22,933 bases of DNA from Pseudomonadota bacterium (GTDB lineage Bacteria; Pseudomonadota; Alphaproteobacteria; Rhizobiales; Rhizobiaceae), in assembly GCA_023388675.1 (NCBI GenBank), contig JAEWFU010000290.1, positions 1 through 22,933 on the forward strand, written 5' to 3'. Made by a program: the position numbers and the translations under genes. How positions within the stretch are numbered: the first letter of the stretch is position 1; every line of letters starts with the position of its first letter. Shown here one piece after another: positions 1 through 10,597 of this stretch. Below the pieces are notes generated by a model. It did no database searches, was not told where the DNA came from, and worked only from the letters and a program-made list of their open reading frames with translations.

Positions 1-883
1 GGCCCTGATCGTCATCCAGCGCATGTGGCAACGGCACCAGTATGGATGGCCGTCCGAGAACCGACAGTTCGAGCACGGTCGAGGCCCCGCCGCGCGCGAC
101 CACCAGATGGGCGGCAGCCATGTGGGCCGGCAGATCGGCGAAGAACGGCGACACTTCGGCCTGCACGCCGAGCTTCGCATAAGCCTCGCCCACGCGCGCC
201 TCGTCCTCCGGCCGCGCCTGCTGAACGATACGCAAGCGGGCGCGCAGCGCTTCCGGCAGCTCTGCCACGGCTTCGGGGACGGTATCCGAAAAGAAGCGCG
301 CGCCCTGACTGCCGCCGAAGACCAGCAATCGGATCGGGTCATCCCCGTTCGGAGCAACGAAAGGCACCCGTGCCGCCTCCAGCACCGCGGAACGTACGGG
401 GTTGCCGACGGGCACGATCTTGCCCGTATAAACGCCTTCTGGCTTCAGAAACCCGCCGGCGATAGCGGTCACCCGTCCGGCCAGCGCCTTGTTGGCACGT
501 CCCATCACCGCGTTCTGCTCGTGGACGATGGTCGGCAGGCCGCGCCGCGTAGCGGCCCACAGCGGCGGCAGCGTCGGATAGCCGCCGAAGCCGATCACCG
601 CCTTGGGCGAGATGCGGGTCATGATCCGCCCGGCCTCGCGCGCGCCCTGCCAGATGGTCCAGAAGGCGCTTGCGAGCGCAATCGGGTTTCTGGAGGCGAT
701 CGTCGCCGACGGGATCGTGTGGATTTCCGTCGCCGGAAACGAACCCGCGTAGCGTTCAGCACGGCCGTCGGTGGCCAGATGCACCGTCCAGCCGCGCGCG
801 ATCAGCTCATGCGCCAGCGCTTCGGCCGGGAACAGGTGTCCGCCCGTGCCCCCAGCCGACAGAAGAATGACACCCTTTGCCAT
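1..883 (-). CDS. murG: MurG, lipid II-forming GlcNAc transferase (C-terminus outside window)
   Basis: UDP-N-acetylglucosamine--N-acetylmuramyl-(pentapeptide) pyrophosphoryl-undecaprenol GlcNAc transferase. It adds GlcNAc to lipid I to make lipid II at the inner face of the cytoplasmic membrane. The ATG (881-883) directly follows the ftsW stop (884-886), so the two are probably translationally coupled. Reading inward, the protein begins [20 protein letters not shown], with the glycine-rich GGTGGH loop typical of MurG. It later shows [26 protein letters not shown] and, just before the edge, [12 protein letters not shown], which matches the family UDP-GlcNAc-binding region. About 294 residues are visible of the roughly 360-375 usual, so the last 70 or so lie upstream of base 1. 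No frameshift is seen. It is the last visible gene of the dcw operon; murC would normally follow. Confidence 0.96.
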   Translation of the reverse strand, partial: MAKGVILLSAGGTGGHLFPAEALAHELIARGWTVHLATDGRAERYAGSFPATEIHTIPSATIASRNPIALASAFWTIWQGAREAGRIMTRISPKAVIGFGGYPTLPPLWAATRRGLPTIVHEQNAVMGRANKALAGRVTAIAGGFLKPEGVYTGKIVPVGNPVRSAVLEAARVPFVAPNGDDPIRLLVFGGSQGARFFSDTVPEAVAELPEALRARLRIVQQARPEDEARVGEAYAKLGVQAEVSPFFADLPAHMAAAHLVVARGGASTVLELSVLGRPSILVPLPHALDDDQG

Positions 884-2038
884 CTATTCCGCCGGTTGGA
901 CGGTACGGATGAGGGTGTGCGAGCCGATGCGCATCCGCTTCTGCGGGTCCTTGCGGGTAAGCGCGAGCACCATGCCCATGGAAATCGCCATCGCGACGAG
1001 TGACGAGCCGCCGTAGGAGATGAACGGCAGCGTCATGCCCTTGGCCGGCAGAAGCTGGAGGTTGACACCCATATTGATGATCGACTGGAGCCCGAACAGC
1101 ACGACGAGGCCCGAGACCGCATAGCGCGAGAACTCGTCCGTCTCCCGCATCGAATGCGACAGGCCGCGCAGCACCACGAAGGCGAAAAGCCCGGCAATCA
1201 GCAGGCAGACGATGAGGCCGAACTCCTCGCCCGCCACCGCGAAGACGAAGTCGGTGTGGCTGTCGGGCAGGATGCGCTTGACGCTGCCTTCGCCCGGCCC
1301 CTGACCGAGCCAGCCGCCACGCACCAGCGCCTCGCGGCCCATGTCGACCTGGAACGTGTCGCCCTCACCGGTGACGAACCGATCGATACGCGCGGCAACG
1401 TGCGGAAAGGTCGTATAAGCCGCGACCCCGATGCCCGTCGCCGCGCCGCCCAGCATAACGATCCAGAACCATGGCATGCCCGCCATGAAGAACATGACGC
1501 CCCATGTCGCCAGCACCAGCAGCGACTGGCCGAGATCGGGCTGCGCCACCAGCAGCGCCAGCACCAGGCCCAGCAGGATGATGGCGAAGAGATTGCCCGG
1601 TACGTCGGGGCGCCTGGCGTGCTCCGAGAACAGCCATGCGCAGATGACGACGAAGCCGGGTTTCATGTACTCCGACGGCTGCACCGAAACGCCGAGGACG
1701 TGAATCCACCGGCGCGATCCCTTGATCTCGATGCCGAAATAGAGGGCTGCCACCATCAGCACCAGCGAGCCTGCCAGCATCAGAAGTGCCAGCCGGCGCA
1801 CTTGTCGCGCGTTGAGGAACGAGACGCCGATCATGATCACGACCGCCGGCAGCATGAACATCATCTGCCGCGCGACGAAGTGGTAGCTGTCGAGACCGAT
1901 GCGCTCGGCCACCGCGGGGCTAGCCGCGAAGGACAGGACTACGCCGAGCCCCATCAGAGTGAGGAAGGCGGCAAAGAACCATCGGTCGACGGTCCACCAC
2001 CAGTTCGCGACGGGACCTCTATCGATACGGCTGACCAT
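884..2038 (-). CDS. ftsW: FtsW, SEDS-family septal peptidoglycan polymerase
   Basis: Integral membrane SEDS glycosyltransferase that polymerises lipid II at the division septum together with FtsI. The start ATG (2036-2038) overlaps the murD stop by one base (TGATG), which fixes the 384-residue product; upstream codons in this frame lie inside murD. A first membrane segment is near residues 19-40, with many hydrophobic segments after it. Family motifs are QPSEYMKPG at about 120-128, AQPDLGQS at 165-172, PDSHTDFVFAVAGEE at 258-272 and LPAKGMTLPFISYGGSS at 330-346. Length is normal for FtsW. Adjacency to murD and murG favours FtsW over the paralogue RodA. Confidence 0.96.
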   Translation of the reverse strand: MVSRIDRGPVANWWWTVDRWFFAAFLTLMGLGVVLSFAASPAVAERIGLDSYHFVARQMMFMLPAVVIMIGVSFLNARQVRRLALLMLAGSLVLMVAALYFGIEIKGSRRWIHVLGVSVQPSEYMKPGFVVICAWLFSEHARRPDVPGNLFAIILLGLVLALLVAQPDLGQSLLVLATWGVMFFMAGMPWFWIVMLGGAATGIGVAAYTTFPHVAARIDRFVTGEGDTFQVDMGREALVRGGWLGQGPGEGSVKRILPDSHTDFVFAVAGEEFGLIVCLLIAGLFAFVVLRGLSHSMRETDEFSRYAVSGLVVLFGLQSIINMGVNLQLLPAKGMTLPFISYGGSSLVAMAISMGMVLALTRKDPQKRMRIGSHTLIRTVQPAE

Positions 2039-3438
2039 CAGCGTTTCCCTCCAAAAGGCACAATTCCATCGAGCGCGAGCACCGCCTCGCGGAAGGCATC
2101 GCCCCTGATTTCGAAGTTGCGGTACTGGTCGAAGCTGGCGCAGGCGGGCGAAAGCAGCACGACCGCCTCGGCGGCCTCGTCCCGCGCGGCATCCTCGGCG
2201 GCGTGCTGGAGCGCGGCGTCGAGCGTGCCGGATATCTCGTAGGGCGCGGCGTCGCCCAGCGTCGCCGAAAACTGAGGCGCAGCCTCTCCGATCAGATAGG
2301 CCTTGGCGACACGCGGGAAGAAGGAACGCAGGCTGTCGATGCCACCCTCCTTGGGCAGGCCGCCCGCAATCCAGTAGATGCGCTGGAAGCTGGAAAGCGC
2401 CGGAGCGGCAGCGTCGGCATTGGTCGCCTTCGAATCGTTGACGAAGATGACGCGATCGCGGCGGCCGACCTGCTCCATGCGATGCGCCAGGCCCGGGAAG
2501 GTTTCGAGGCCCGACTGGATTTCGCCGAGGTCGAGCCCGACCTTGAGGCAGGCAGCGACCGCCGCCAGCGCGTTCTGAGCGTTGTGAAGCCCCCGCAGCG
2601 AGCCGATGCCTTCGAGAAAGCCGATCCGGCTGTATTGCCCGTGCACGGCCTCCATCAGATCGGTGCCGTCGGCGAAATAGCCGTCCGTCAGCGGCAGGCG
2701 CTTGGAGATACGGATCACCTCCTTGCCCGCCCGCTCGAGCCGGTCGGCAATCTGGGCGCAGAAGGAATCGTCGACACCCACGATGGCGGTGTCGCTGCCC
2801 GCGACCAGCCGCTCCTTGATCTCGGCATAGCGCTGCATGGTGCCGTGCCGGTCGAGATGGTCGGGCGTCAGGTTGAGCAGGATGCCGGCGCTCGGGTTGA
2901 GCGACGGGGCAAGCTCGATCTGGTAGGAGGAGCACTCGACGACGTGGAACCTGTCGCGCGCAGGCGGATCAAGCGTCATCACGGCGCGCCCGATATTGCC
3001 GCCCATCTGTGCGTCTCGGCCGGCAGCCGCCAGGATGTGGGCAATCAGCGCGGTCGTGGTCGACTTGCCGTTGGTGCCCGTCACGGCGATGAAGGGCGCC
3101 TCCGGAGCCCGTGCGGCGCGCTCGCGCGAGAACAGTTCGATATCGCCGATGATCTCGACACTCGCGCCGCGGGCAAGCTCGACCGTCCAGTGCGGCTTGG
3201 GATGCGTCAGCGGCACGCCGGGCGACAGCACGAACGAGGCGAAACCCGACCAGTCGACTTCGCGCAGGTTGGCAACGGGAATGCCTTCTCGCTCCGCGCG
3301 CGCGACGCTTTCGGGATTGTCGTCCCACGCGGTGACGACAGCGCCGCCCTCGGCAAGCGCCCGCGCGGTCGCGATCCCCGATCCGCCCAGACCGAAAAGG
3401 GCGACCTTGCGTCCATTGAGTGTGGTGACCGGCGTCAT
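2038..3438 (-). CDS. murD: MurD, UDP-MurNAc-L-alanine--D-glutamate ligase
   Basis: Cytoplasmic ATP-dependent ligase that adds D-glutamate to UDP-MurNAc-L-Ala. It has 466 residues, normal for the family. An N-terminal Rossmann-like region ([16 protein letters not shown], about 13-28) binds the UDP-sugar. The ATP-binding P-loop TGTNGKST sits at about 120-127, followed by [11 protein letters not shown], where MurD has its conserved Asp and His, and by the substrate region [10 protein letters not shown] and NDSKATN. The start lies 3 bp after the mraY stop (3442-3444), and the stop overlaps the ftsW start. Everything fits an intact dcw gene. Confidence 0.97.
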   Translation of the reverse strand: MTPVTTLNGRKVALFGLGGSGIATARALAEGGAVVTAWDDNPESVARAEREGIPVANLREVDWSGFASFVLSPGVPLTHPKPHWTVELARGASVEIIGDIELFSRERAARAPEAPFIAVTGTNGKSTTTALIAHILAAAGRDAQMGGNIGRAVMTLDPPARDRFHVVECSSYQIELAPSLNPSAGILLNLTPDHLDRHGTMQRYAEIKERLVAGSDTAIVGVDDSFCAQIADRLERAGKEVIRISKRLPLTDGYFADGTDLMEAVHGQYSRIGFLEGIGSLRGLHNAQNALAAVAACLKVGLDLGEIQSGLETFPGLAHRMEQVGRRDRVIFVNDSKATNADAAAPALSSFQRIYWIAGGLPKEGGIDSLRSFFPRVAKAYLIGEAAPQFSATLGDAAPYEISGTLDAALQHAAEDAARDEAAEAVVLLSPACASFDQYRNFEIRGDAFREAVLALDGIVPFGGKR

Positions 3439-3441
3439 CGA

Positions 3442-4524
3442 CTACCTCAGCTTGAGCGTCGACAGGCCGATCAGCGCCAGGATGACGGCGATGATCCAGA
3501 ACCGGATGACCACCTGGCTTTCCGTCCAACCGAGCTTTTCGAAATGGTGGTGGATCGGCGCCATCAGGAACACGCGCTTGCCGGTCAGCTTGAACCAGGC
3601 GACCTGAATGATCACCGACATGATCTCGACCACGAATAGGCCGCCGATGATGGCCAGAACGATCTCGTGCTTCGCGGCCACGGCAACCGCGCCGATCAGA
3701 CCGCCGAGCGCCAGCGAGCCGGTGTCGCCCATGAAGATCGCGGCAGGCGGCGCGTTGAACCACAGGAAACCCAGGCCGGCGCCGATGACGGCGCCGAGAA
3801 CGACGGAAAGCTCGCCGGTGCCGGGAGTGAAATGGATCTGCAGATAGTCGGCGAAGACGGCGTTACCGGCGAGATAGGCGATCACGCCGAACGAGGCGGC
3901 AGCGACCATCACCGGCACGATCGCGAGCCCGTCGAGCCCGTCGGTCATGTTGACGGCGTTACCCGCGCCGACCATCACGAAGGCCGCGAACGGCACGAAG
4001 ATGATGCCGAGGTTGAGGACGAAGTCCTTGACGAACGGAAAGGTCAGCGACGACGAGAACGGCTCGGTTCCCGCCCGCATGATAACGTAGGCCGCAATGC
4101 CAGCGATAATGAACTCGATCAGCAGTCGTATCTTGCCCGAAAAGCCCAGATGCGACTGCTTGGTGACCTTCAGGTAGTCGTCGTAGAAGCCGATCGCGCC
4201 GAACCCCAGCGTCACCAGCATCACGACCCAGACGAGCGGGCTGGACAGATTACCCCAGAGCAACACCGAACCGATAATGCCGGTCAGCATCATCAGGCCG
4301 CCCATGGTGGGCGTTCCCGCCTTCTTGAAATGCGTCTGCGGGCCGTCGGCGCGGATCGGCTGGCCTCTGCCCTGGCGGATGCGCAGCGAGTTGATGATCG
4401 CGGGTCCGAACATGAATACGATCAGCGCGGACGTGATCAAAGCTCCGCCGGTGCGGAAGGTAATGTATCGAAAAACGTTGAAGGCCGAAAAATGGTCGGC
4501 AAGTCCAACGAGCAGCAACAGCAT
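3442..4524 (-). CDS. mraY: MraY, phospho-MurNAc-pentapeptide translocase
   Basis: Integral membrane enzyme that transfers phospho-MurNAc-pentapeptide from UDP to undecaprenyl phosphate, giving lipid I. I chose the ATG at 4522-4524 (360 residues, starting [12 protein letters not shown]). A longer start at 4563 would overlap murF by 17 bases and add a charged tail not expected in MraY. Motifs are ITFRTGGA (21-28), [10 protein letters not shown] (67-76), the Mg-binding FYDDYLK (113-119), NMTDGLDG (192-199), FMGDTGS (264-270) and [10 protein letters not shown] (324-333). About ten membrane segments are visible. It lies 22 bp after murF, with a G-rich ribosome-binding region just before the start. 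Confidence 0.96.
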   Translation of the reverse strand: MLLLLVGLADHFSAFNVFRYITFRTGGALITSALIVFMFGPAIINSLRIRQGRGQPIRADGPQTHFKKAGTPTMGGLMMLTGIIGSVLLWGNLSSPLVWVVMLVTLGFGAIGFYDDYLKVTKQSHLGFSGKIRLLIEFIIAGIAAYVIMRAGTEPFSSSLTFPFVKDFVLNLGIIFVPFAAFVMVGAGNAVNMTDGLDGLAIVPVMVAAASFGVIAYLAGNAVFADYLQIHFTPGTGELSVVLGAVIGAGLGFLWFNAPPAAIFMGDTGSLALGGLIGAVAVAAKHEIVLAIIGGLFVVEIMSVIIQVAWFKLTGKRVFLMAPIHHHFEKLGWTESQVVIRFWIIAVILALIGLSTLKLR

Positions 4525-4546
4525 TGGCGGCGTCCCCCGACGTCTC

Positions 4547-5992
4547 TCAGGCTTCTCTGACAACGCGGCGAGCCGAAGCCGCCGCGGGAAATTTCTCTAA
4601 AAGTGCCTCCACGAGCTTGGAGAATCCGGCGCTCTTGGATGACTTGACCATGACCACGTCGCCGGGACGCACCGTCTCCATCAACAATGGCTTCAACTCG
4701 TCGGCGCTGGGCCGATGCTGCGCGGCGGCTTCCTCGGGCAATGTCGCCGCGAGGGCTTCTATCTCGGCGCCCCCCAGCAGAATGACGTCGGCACCGGATT
4801 TGGCGATCGGCCCGGCCAGCGCCTCATGCAGCTTTCGCGAATGCACGCCGAGCTCCAGCATGTCGCCCAGAACCGCGATGCGGCGGCCACCCGGCAGCAC
4901 GGAAGCGGTGCCCAGCAAGTCGAGCGCCGCCTTCATCGAAACCGGATTGGCATTGTAGCTCTCGTCGATGACGACGATCTCGCCGCCCACGGGATGGCCG
5001 AGCACATAGCGACGGCCACGGCCGCGTTCGGCCTCGAACTGCGCCAGCGCCGGTGCGGCCTTTGCAACGTCCGCGCCCGCAAGATAAGCCGCGCCCAGCA
5101 CCGCCAGCACGTTCTGGACCATATGGCGGCCCGGCGCGCCGACCGTCAGCGACAGTTCCTGTCCGGCCATCTTCACGACGATGCGCGAGCTTTCGCTGCC
5201 GAGTTGGCACCCGGCAAGCCGGAAAGTCGCCCGGGCATGCTCGCCGAAGCTCCAGATATGCTCGACACCGAGATCGCGAGCGGCCCTGTCGAGCAGCTTC
5301 CATTGGCGATCGTCGCGGTTGATGAGCGCGTGGCCACCGGGCTCCAGACCCTCGAAAATCTCGGCCTTGGCACGCGCGATATCCTCGATGCTCTTGAATG
5401 CTCCGAGGTGGGCCGGCGCGATGGCGGTTATCAGGGCGATGTGCGGCCGAACATATTTCACGAGCTGGCGGATTTCGCCCGGATTGCTCATGCCGATCTC
5501 GAAGACGGCATAGTCGCAATCTTCCGGCATTCTCGCCAGCGTCAGCGGCACACCCCAATGGTTGTTGAAGGATTGGGGCGACGCGTGGACCGAGCCGACA
5601 GCTCCGAGCGCGCAACGCAGCGCTTCCTTGGTCGTCGTCTTGCCGACCGAGCCGGTGACGCCGATGATCTTGGCCTTGGCGCGCGCCCGCGCCGCCACTC
5701 CGACGGCCTCGAGGGCAACCATGACATCGGGCACCACGATCATCGGGGCAGTGATGCGGCCCAGGGCCGGCAACTTGCTTTCGGCAACCACCAGCAGCCC
5801 CGCCCCGGCCTTGAGCGCGGCGGTGGCGAAGTCGTGCCCGTCGAACCGCTCACCCTTGATCGCGAAAAAGGCGTCGCCCGGCTTCAGCGTGCGCGTGTCG
5901 ATGGAGATGCCCGTCACGCCCTCCGGCATCGCGCCGACCGGCCTGCCGTTCATCGCCCCCGCAAGTGCCTGGCTGCGCCACAGAAGGCTCAT
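4547..5992 (-). CDS. murF: MurF, UDP-MurNAc-tripeptide--D-Ala-D-Ala ligase
   Basis: Cytoplasmic ATP-dependent ligase that adds the D-alanyl-D-alanine dipeptide, completing UDP-MurNAc-pentapeptide. It has 481 residues. It carries the P-loop [11 protein letters not shown] at about 113-123, [12 protein letters not shown] at 141-152, where MurF recognises its peptide substrate, [11 protein letters not shown] at 164-174 and the signature DESYNANP at 343-350, then [10 protein letters not shown]. The ATG (5990-5992) overlaps the murE stop by four bases (ATGA), indicating coupled translation. Nothing is truncated. Confidence 0.97.
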   Translation of the reverse strand: MSLLWRSQALAGAMNGRPVGAMPEGVTGISIDTRTLKPGDAFFAIKGERFDGHDFATAALKAGAGLLVVAESKLPALGRITAPMIVVPDVMVALEAVGVAARARAKAKIIGVTGSVGKTTTKEALRCALGAVGSVHASPQSFNNHWGVPLTLARMPEDCDYAVFEIGMSNPGEIRQLVKYVRPHIALITAIAPAHLGAFKSIEDIARAKAEIFEGLEPGGHALINRDDRQWKLLDRAARDLGVEHIWSFGEHARATFRLAGCQLGSESSRIVVKMAGQELSLTVGAPGRHMVQNVLAVLGAAYLAGADVAKAAPALAQFEAERGRGRRYVLGHPVGGEIVVIDESYNANPVSMKAALDLLGTASVLPGGRRIAVLGDMLELGVHSRKLHEALAGPIAKSGADVILLGGAEIEALAATLPEEAAAQHRPSADELKPLLMETVRPGDVVMVKSSKSAGFSKLVEALLEKFPAAASARRVVREA

Positions 5993-7440
5993 GCGGCGCG
6001 CTCCGTAAGGGCGGCCCGCACCTCGGCGTGATCCGAGAACGGAAGCGTGATGTCGCCGACCGTCTGGCCTTCCTCGTGCCCCTTGCCGGCAACGACGAGG
6101 GTGTCGCCCGCATGCAGCATCGCGATCGCCTCGCGGATCGCCTGACGCCGGTCGCCGATCTCGATGGCGCCGGGTGCCGCCTCCATGATCGCCGCCCGTA
6201 TCGCCGCCGGCTCTTCGGAGCGCGGATTGTCGTCAGTGACGATGGAGATGTCTGCAAGCCGCGTCGCGATTTCACCCATGATCGGGCGCTTGCCCCGGTC
6301 GCGGTCGCCGCCGCAACCGAAGACGACGAGAACACGACCGGTCGTGAAAGGCCGCACCGCCTTCAGCACGTTTTCAAGCGCGTCCGGCTTGTGGGCGTAG
6401 TCGACATAAACCGGCGCACCTTCCGAAGTGGTGCCGACATGTTCCAGCCTGCCCGACGCGCCTTTCAGCCCTTCCAGTGCCATCAATGCCTTGCGCGAAT
6501 CGAGACCGGTCGAGATGGCTAGCCCCGCTGCCACCAGCGCGTTGGCGATCTGGAAATCTCCGGCCAGAGGCAGGTCGATTTCGTGGATCTTGCCAGCAGC
6601 AGCGATCTCGACGCGCTGGCGGAAGCGCTCGTGCTCCACCCGCTTGAGCTGTAGAAAAGCACCCTGGCGGCCAACGGTCAGCACCTCGAGCCCGGCGCGG
6701 CTCGCGGCATCGATCGTCGCCTGCGACCATGGATCGTCGGCAAAGACGACAGCCGGTGCGCCCTTCGGCAGCAACTCGGTGAAAAGCCGCATCTTGGCTG
6801 CGTGATATTCCTCGACCGTCGGATGATAATCCATGTGGTCGCGGCCCAGATTGGTGAACCCTCCGGCTGCCAGACGCACCCCGTCGAGCCGTCGCTGGTC
6901 GAGGCCGTGGCTCGATGCTTCCATCGCGGCATGCGTGACGCCGGCGCCTGCCAGTTCGGCCAGCAGCAAGTGCAGCGTCACCGGGTCTGGTGTGGTCAGG
7001 GAGCCGTATTCCTCGCGGCCCGGGGCGACAACGCCGGTCGTTCCGATGGACGCCGCCGCCAGACCGGCCTGTTCCCATATCTGCCGGGTGAAGGATGCGA
7101 CCGAAGTCTTGCCGCTCGTTCCCGTAACCGCCACCATCGTCTGCGGCTGAGCACCGTGGAAAGTAGCGGCAGCGAGCGCCAGTGCATGACGCGGATCGTC
7201 CACCGCAAGCACCGGCACGCCAGGATCGGCCGCCAGCGCCCCGCGCTCCGTAACGACCGCGCCCGCGCCGCGCTTTACCGCGTCGGCCACGAAGGACACA
7301 CCGTCGGTGCGCGTTCCCTGCAGGGCAGCGAACAGAAAACCGGGTTCAACCCGGCGCGAATCCGAACATATCCCCGTCACCTCGACTTCGCCCAAGGCAT
7401 CGGGGACGGGCAGGAAACCGGAAAACTGGCTGAGCTTCAT
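5989..7440 (-). CDS. murE: MurE, UDP-MurNAc-dipeptide--meso-diaminopimelate ligase
   Basis: Cytoplasmic ligase that adds the third amino acid of the peptidoglycan stem peptide. I take the ATG at 7438-7440 (483 residues). The codon just upstream is TTG and could add one residue; a GGAA element precedes both. The N-terminal SDSRRVEPG region is near 26-34. The P-loop TGTSGKTS is at 106-113, TTPDPVT at 149-155 and [11 protein letters not shown] at 174-184. The DNPR motif at 404-407 (DDNPRSEEP) is the known determinant of meso-diaminopimelate rather than lysine, as expected in a Gram-negative. A 48-bp gap separates it from ftsI, the widest spacing in this part of the cluster. Confidence 0.97.
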   Translation of the reverse strand: MKLSQFSGFLPVPDALGEVEVTGICSDSRRVEPGFLFAALQGTRTDGVSFVADAVKRGAGAVVTERGALAADPGVPVLAVDDPRHALALAAATFHGAQPQTMVAVTGTSGKTSVASFTRQIWEQAGLAAASIGTTGVVAPGREEYGSLTTPDPVTLHLLLAELAGAGVTHAAMEASSHGLDQRRLDGVRLAAGGFTNLGRDHMDYHPTVEEYHAAKMRLFTELLPKGAPAVVFADDPWSQATIDAASRAGLEVLTVGRQGAFLQLKRVEHERFRQRVEIAAAGKIHEIDLPLAGDFQIANALVAAGLAISTGLDSRKALMALEGLKGASGRLEHVGTTSEGAPVYVDYAHKPDALENVLKAVRPFTTGRVLVVFGCGGDRDRGKRPIMGEIATRLADISIVTDDNPRSEEPAAIRAAIMEAAPGAIEIGDRRQAIREAIAMLHAGDTLVVAGKGHEEGQTVGDITLPFSDHAEVRAALTERAA

Positions 7441-7488
7441 CAAATTCCATTGGTCCGAATACGTGGACGCCCCCGCGGTCCCCGAGAA

Positions 7489-9207
7489 TCACTGTGAGGA
7501 CACCAAAAGGGCGCTACTTTCATGGCCGAAATCGGGCTTTACGCCAAGCATTGCGGCGGAACGGCGGATGATGTTCGACGCGATCGGCGCCGCCGTGACG
7601 CCGGCGGTAGCGGAGCGGCTGGAGTTCTCCAGCTTCGGCTCGTCGATAACCGTCAGCACGATGTATTGCGGGCTGTCCATGGGGAAGACGGCTATGAAGG
7701 CGTTGAAATTCTTCTCGCTCGAATAGCGGCCGTTGACGACCTTCTCCGCGGTGCCGGTCTTGCCGCCGACCCTGTAACCGGCAACGGTGCCGCGCCTGCC
7801 GGAGCCTTTCTCGGAGTTCAGCTTGTACAGGTAGCGCATAGCCTGCACCGTATAGTCCTGCACGACCTTCGTGGCCGAGGCCATCGCCTGTTCCTGATTG
7901 CGGACAAGGAAGGTTGGAGGCATCAGATAGCCGCCGTTCATCAAAGCCGACACGCCGACCGCGGTTTGCAGCGGCGTGGTCGAGAAGCCGTGACCGAACG
8001 CGGCCGTAATGGAGTGGACCTTCTTCCAGACCCTTGGCTCCGTCGGCCGGGCGACCTCGGGCAGTTCGGTATCCATGCGGCTGAGCAGGCCGAGGCGATG
8101 AAGAAATTCGCGATGCCCCTCTATGCCGACCACATCCGCTTCCTTGGCTGAACCGATGTTGGACGAGTAGATGAATACCTCCGGAACGGTCAGCACGCGG
8201 CCCTTGCCGTGGAAGTCGCGAATCCTGCGTCCGCCGACGACGATCGGCCTGGTGGCATCGAATCTGCTCTCCATCGTCACTTTGCCGGAATCCAGCGCCA
8301 TGGCGGTCGTGAAGCTCTTGATCGTCGAACCCATCTCGTAGACGCCGGCGGACATGCGATTGAGCCTGTCCTTGTCATGCGCATTGTACGGGTTGTTGGG
8401 ATCGAAATCCGGCACCGAGGCCATCGCGAGCACTTCGCCCGTACGCACGTCCATGACGACGGCACCGGCGGAAAGAGCGCGATAGCTTTCCATCGCCCGC
8501 ACGATTTCGTCGCGCACGACGTGCTGGACGCGCAGGTCGATGGATAGCCGGACCGGCTCCAGGTCCTTGGCAACGGCCAGACCTGTCGCCTGCAAGTCCG
8601 CGAGGCCCTGGTCGTCGATATATTTCTCCATGCCCGCGATGCCCTTGTTGTCGACATTCACGAGGCCGACAATGTGGGAGGCGGTGGTGCCGCCGGGGTA
8701 GAAGCGGCGCTTCTCGGTCCTGAAGCCGATGCCGGGAATGCCCAGTTGCATGATCGCCTGCTGCTGGCGCGGCGAAAGCTGGCGGCGCAGCCAGATGAAC
8801 CCGGCGTCGCTCTGCAGACGATTGTAGGTCTGCTCGATGTTGAGGTCGGGAAGCACGGTCAGCAGCTTCTCGAGCGCCTCGTCGGCATCCACGATACGGC
8901 GCGGTTCGGCGTAAAGAGATGCCGTGTTGATGTCGGTCGCCAGAACCTCGCCGTTGCGGTCGATGATGTCCGGACGCGATGCCGTCACGCGTGACGGGCC
9001 GGGGCCACCCTCCTCCAGGTCCTGGAATCCGAGATAGGTGAGACGCCCTGCGATCACGCCGTAGACGGCAAAGAAGACCGCCATGGTGATCAGGATACGG
9101 GTCCGGGCACGCCCGCCGGTCGACTTGCCGATACCATCGACGACGATACGGCCCGAGTCGCTATCCTGCTCGTGCCCTTCCTTTTTTGCGCGCCAGCGAC
9201 CGATCAT
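7489..9207 (-). CDS. ftsI: FtsI / PBP3, septal peptidoglycan transpeptidase
   Basis: Class B penicillin-binding protein that cross-links septal peptidoglycan in partnership with FtsW. I chose the ATG at 9205-9207, giving 572 residues; its ATGA overlap with the ftsL stop supports this, and the open frame further upstream is inside ftsL and rsmH. A single N-terminal membrane anchor lies near residues 36-56 (ILITMAVFFAVYGVIAG). The dimerisation/pedestal domain starts around ASRPDIIDRNGEVLA (76-90). Transpeptidase motifs are complete: SxxK as S294-T-I-K297, SxN as S348-S-N350 and KTG at 483-485 (GGKTGTAEK). Length is normal. Confidence 0.96.
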   Translation of the reverse strand: MIGRWRAKKEGHEQDSDSGRIVVDGIGKSTGGRARTRILITMAVFFAVYGVIAGRLTYLGFQDLEEGGPGPSRVTASRPDIIDRNGEVLATDINTASLYAEPRRIVDADEALEKLLTVLPDLNIEQTYNRLQSDAGFIWLRRQLSPRQQQAIMQLGIPGIGFRTEKRRFYPGGTTASHIVGLVNVDNKGIAGMEKYIDDQGLADLQATGLAVAKDLEPVRLSIDLRVQHVVRDEIVRAMESYRALSAGAVVMDVRTGEVLAMASVPDFDPNNPYNAHDKDRLNRMSAGVYEMGSTIKSFTTAMALDSGKVTMESRFDATRPIVVGGRRIRDFHGKGRVLTVPEVFIYSSNIGSAKEADVVGIEGHREFLHRLGLLSRMDTELPEVARPTEPRVWKKVHSITAAFGHGFSTTPLQTAVGVSALMNGGYLMPPTFLVRNQEQAMASATKVVQDYTVQAMRYLYKLNSEKGSGRRGTVAGYRVGGKTGTAEKVVNGRYSSEKNFNAFIAVFPMDSPQYIVLTVIDEPKLENSSRSATAGVTAAPIASNIIRRSAAMLGVKPDFGHESSALLVSSQ

Positions 9208-9578
9208 TGCACGACCCCGCCGGTGGTGGTTGCATCGATGCCGCTGTCGGCCATGCCGCCGAGGTTTTCGTTGATGAAGTCCTCGATCTCGACGGGCCGT
9301 ATCGGCAGGTCTTCGATATCCGCTATCTGATAGGATTCGACCGGCACGAGCTGCAGCTCCGATTGATAGGTTTCCGCAAGCCTTTGCAGACGCGACGGCT
9401 GCGTCAGCAGGCTCCAGTCGGCCTTGAGAACATCGATGGTCTCTTCCTCGAAACGGATCGCCGCCTCGAGCTTGCGCATCTTGGATAGCTCCGCTTCGGC
9501 TGCGTGCTTGGTCGTGTAGGTAAACGCCGCGGCCGAGACCATCACCGCGATCAGCACTAGGTCGGTGGTTCTGAACAT
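9204..9578 (-). CDS. ftsL: FtsL-like divisome protein
   Basis: Small bitopic division protein of 124 residues, between rsmH and ftsI where ftsL normally sits. A short cytoplasmic N-terminus (MFRTTD) is followed by one membrane segment at about 7-22. A heptad-rich stretch follows (AAEAELSKMRKLEAAIRFEE, then ETIDVLKADWSLLTQPSRLQ), the coiled-coil plus ADWSxLTxPxRLQ pattern of alphaproteobacterial FtsL. It is expected to bridge FtsB/FtsQ with FtsWI. The C-terminal tail after about 85 is acidic and poorly conserved. The gene starts 5 bp after rsmH ends and overlaps ftsI by four bases. Assignment depends on position as well as sequence, since FtsL diverges fast. Confidence 0.9.
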   Translation of the reverse strand: MFRTTDLVLIAVMVSAAAFTYTTKHAAEAELSKMRKLEAAIRFEEETIDVLKADWSLLTQPSRLQRLAETYQSELQLVPVESYQIADIEDLPIRPVEIEDFINENLGGMADSGIDATTTGGVVQ

Positions 9579-9583
9579 GGCGA

Positions 9584-10597
9584 TTACCTTTCCACGGCGG
9601 GAGAGAGTGCGGGCAGCGCTGGCAGCCCGAAAAGCGACAGGTCGGCGGCGCGGGCCGGGGTATCGGTGCGCACGGCGGCCCGAAGTTTGGCGGAGCGGGC
9701 GCGCGGATTGTCTTGCGCCTCGGCGTCGCTCGCGGCAACGACCTTGCCTGCCTTCTCGAATGTCGCCGCCTTGAGCTCGACGGCCGGCATGTGCCGCGAC
9801 CCGGCGGCCTGACCCGAGCGGTCGGTGATGAACTTCTTCACGATCCGGTCTTCGAGCGAATGAAAGGTGACGACCACCAGCCTGCCGCCCGGCTTGAGCG
9901 CGCGCTCGGCTGCGAAAAGAGCGCGACCGAGCTCGCCCAGCTCGTCGTTGACGAAGATGCGCAAGCCCTGAAACGTGCGCGTCGCAGGGTGGATCTTGTC
10001 CTTCGGATTGTTGCCGAGCGCGCCCTCGATCGCCTCGGCGAGGTCGCGGGTACGCTCGAAGGGACGAACGGCGCGCCGCTTTTCGATCATCCGCGCGACG
10101 CGGCCCGCGTGGCGCTCTTCGCCGAGCATCCCGATGATGCGCGCCAGATCGCCCACCTTGAAGCGGTTGACAATGTCGGCAGCGCTCGGCCCTTCCTGCG
10201 CCATGCGCATGTCGAGCGGGCCATCGCCGCGGAACGAAAATCCGCGCTCGGCCTCGTCGAGCTGCATGGAGGAGACGCCGATGTCCAGCACTACGCCGTC
10301 GACCGGCTCGCCAATTACTTCGTCGAGCTGCGAGAAGCGGTCATGTACCAGCCGCAGACGACCGGAAAACTCATCCTCGATCGCCTTGCCAGCCTTGATG
10401 GCGTCGGGGTCGCGATCAATCGCGACAACGCTGGCGCCTGTCCGCAGGATCGAGCTCGTATAGCCGCCCGCGCCGAACGTGCCGTCCACGAAGGTCTCAG
10501 CGGCAGCAGGCCGAAGCGCTTCCAGCACCTCGGAGAGCATGACCGGAATGTGGCGGGCCGGTCCGCCAACGGCGATCCCCTCGCCGTGGCCCGCCAT
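9584..10597 (-). CDS. rsmH: RsmH (MraW), 16S rRNA m4C1402 methyltransferase
   Basis: S-adenosylmethionine-dependent enzyme that methylates N4 of cytidine 1402 in 16S rRNA, near the ribosomal P site. The ATG at 10595-10597 overlaps the mraZ stop by one base and gives 337 residues. Visible motifs are [13 protein letters not shown] (16-28), the SAM-binding [10 protein letters not shown] (38-47) and AIDRDPDAI (59-67), then [34 protein letters not shown] and [15 protein letters not shown]. These are all standard for the family. The longer open frame extending to 11257 is unlikely, because it would read through mraZ. Confidence 0.96.
   Translation of the reverse strand: MAGHGEGIAVGGPARHIPVMLSEVLEALRPAAAETFVDGTFGAGGYTSSILRTGASVVAIDRDPDAIKAGKAIEDEFSGRLRLVHDRFSQLDEVIGEPVDGVVLDIGVSSMQLDEAERGFSFRGDGPLDMRMAQEGPSAADIVNRFKVGDLARIIGMLGEERHAGRVARMIEKRRAVRPFERTRDLAEAIEGALGNNPKDKIHPATRTFQGLRIFVNDELGELGRALFAAERALKPGGRLVVVTFHSLEDRIVKKFITDRSGQAAGSRHMPAVELKAATFEKAGKVVAASDAEAQDNPRARSAKLRAAVRTDTPARAADLSLFGLPALPALSPAVER

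Noticed and set aside
2203..3639. A 478-codon plus-strand open frame opposite murD
   Set aside because: Antisense shadow of a clear, motif-complete murD gene; no similarity or ribosome-binding site.
7441..7488. Possible internal promoter in the 48-bp ftsI-murE gap
   Set aside because: No -35/-10 pair stands out and the stretch is GC-rich; the gap is probably just a looser junction.
9208..9738. N-terminal extension of FtsI through the ftsL region
   Set aside because: It overlaps ftsL and part of rsmH in another frame; the ATG at 9207 gives the normal FtsI length and an ATGA junction with ftsL.
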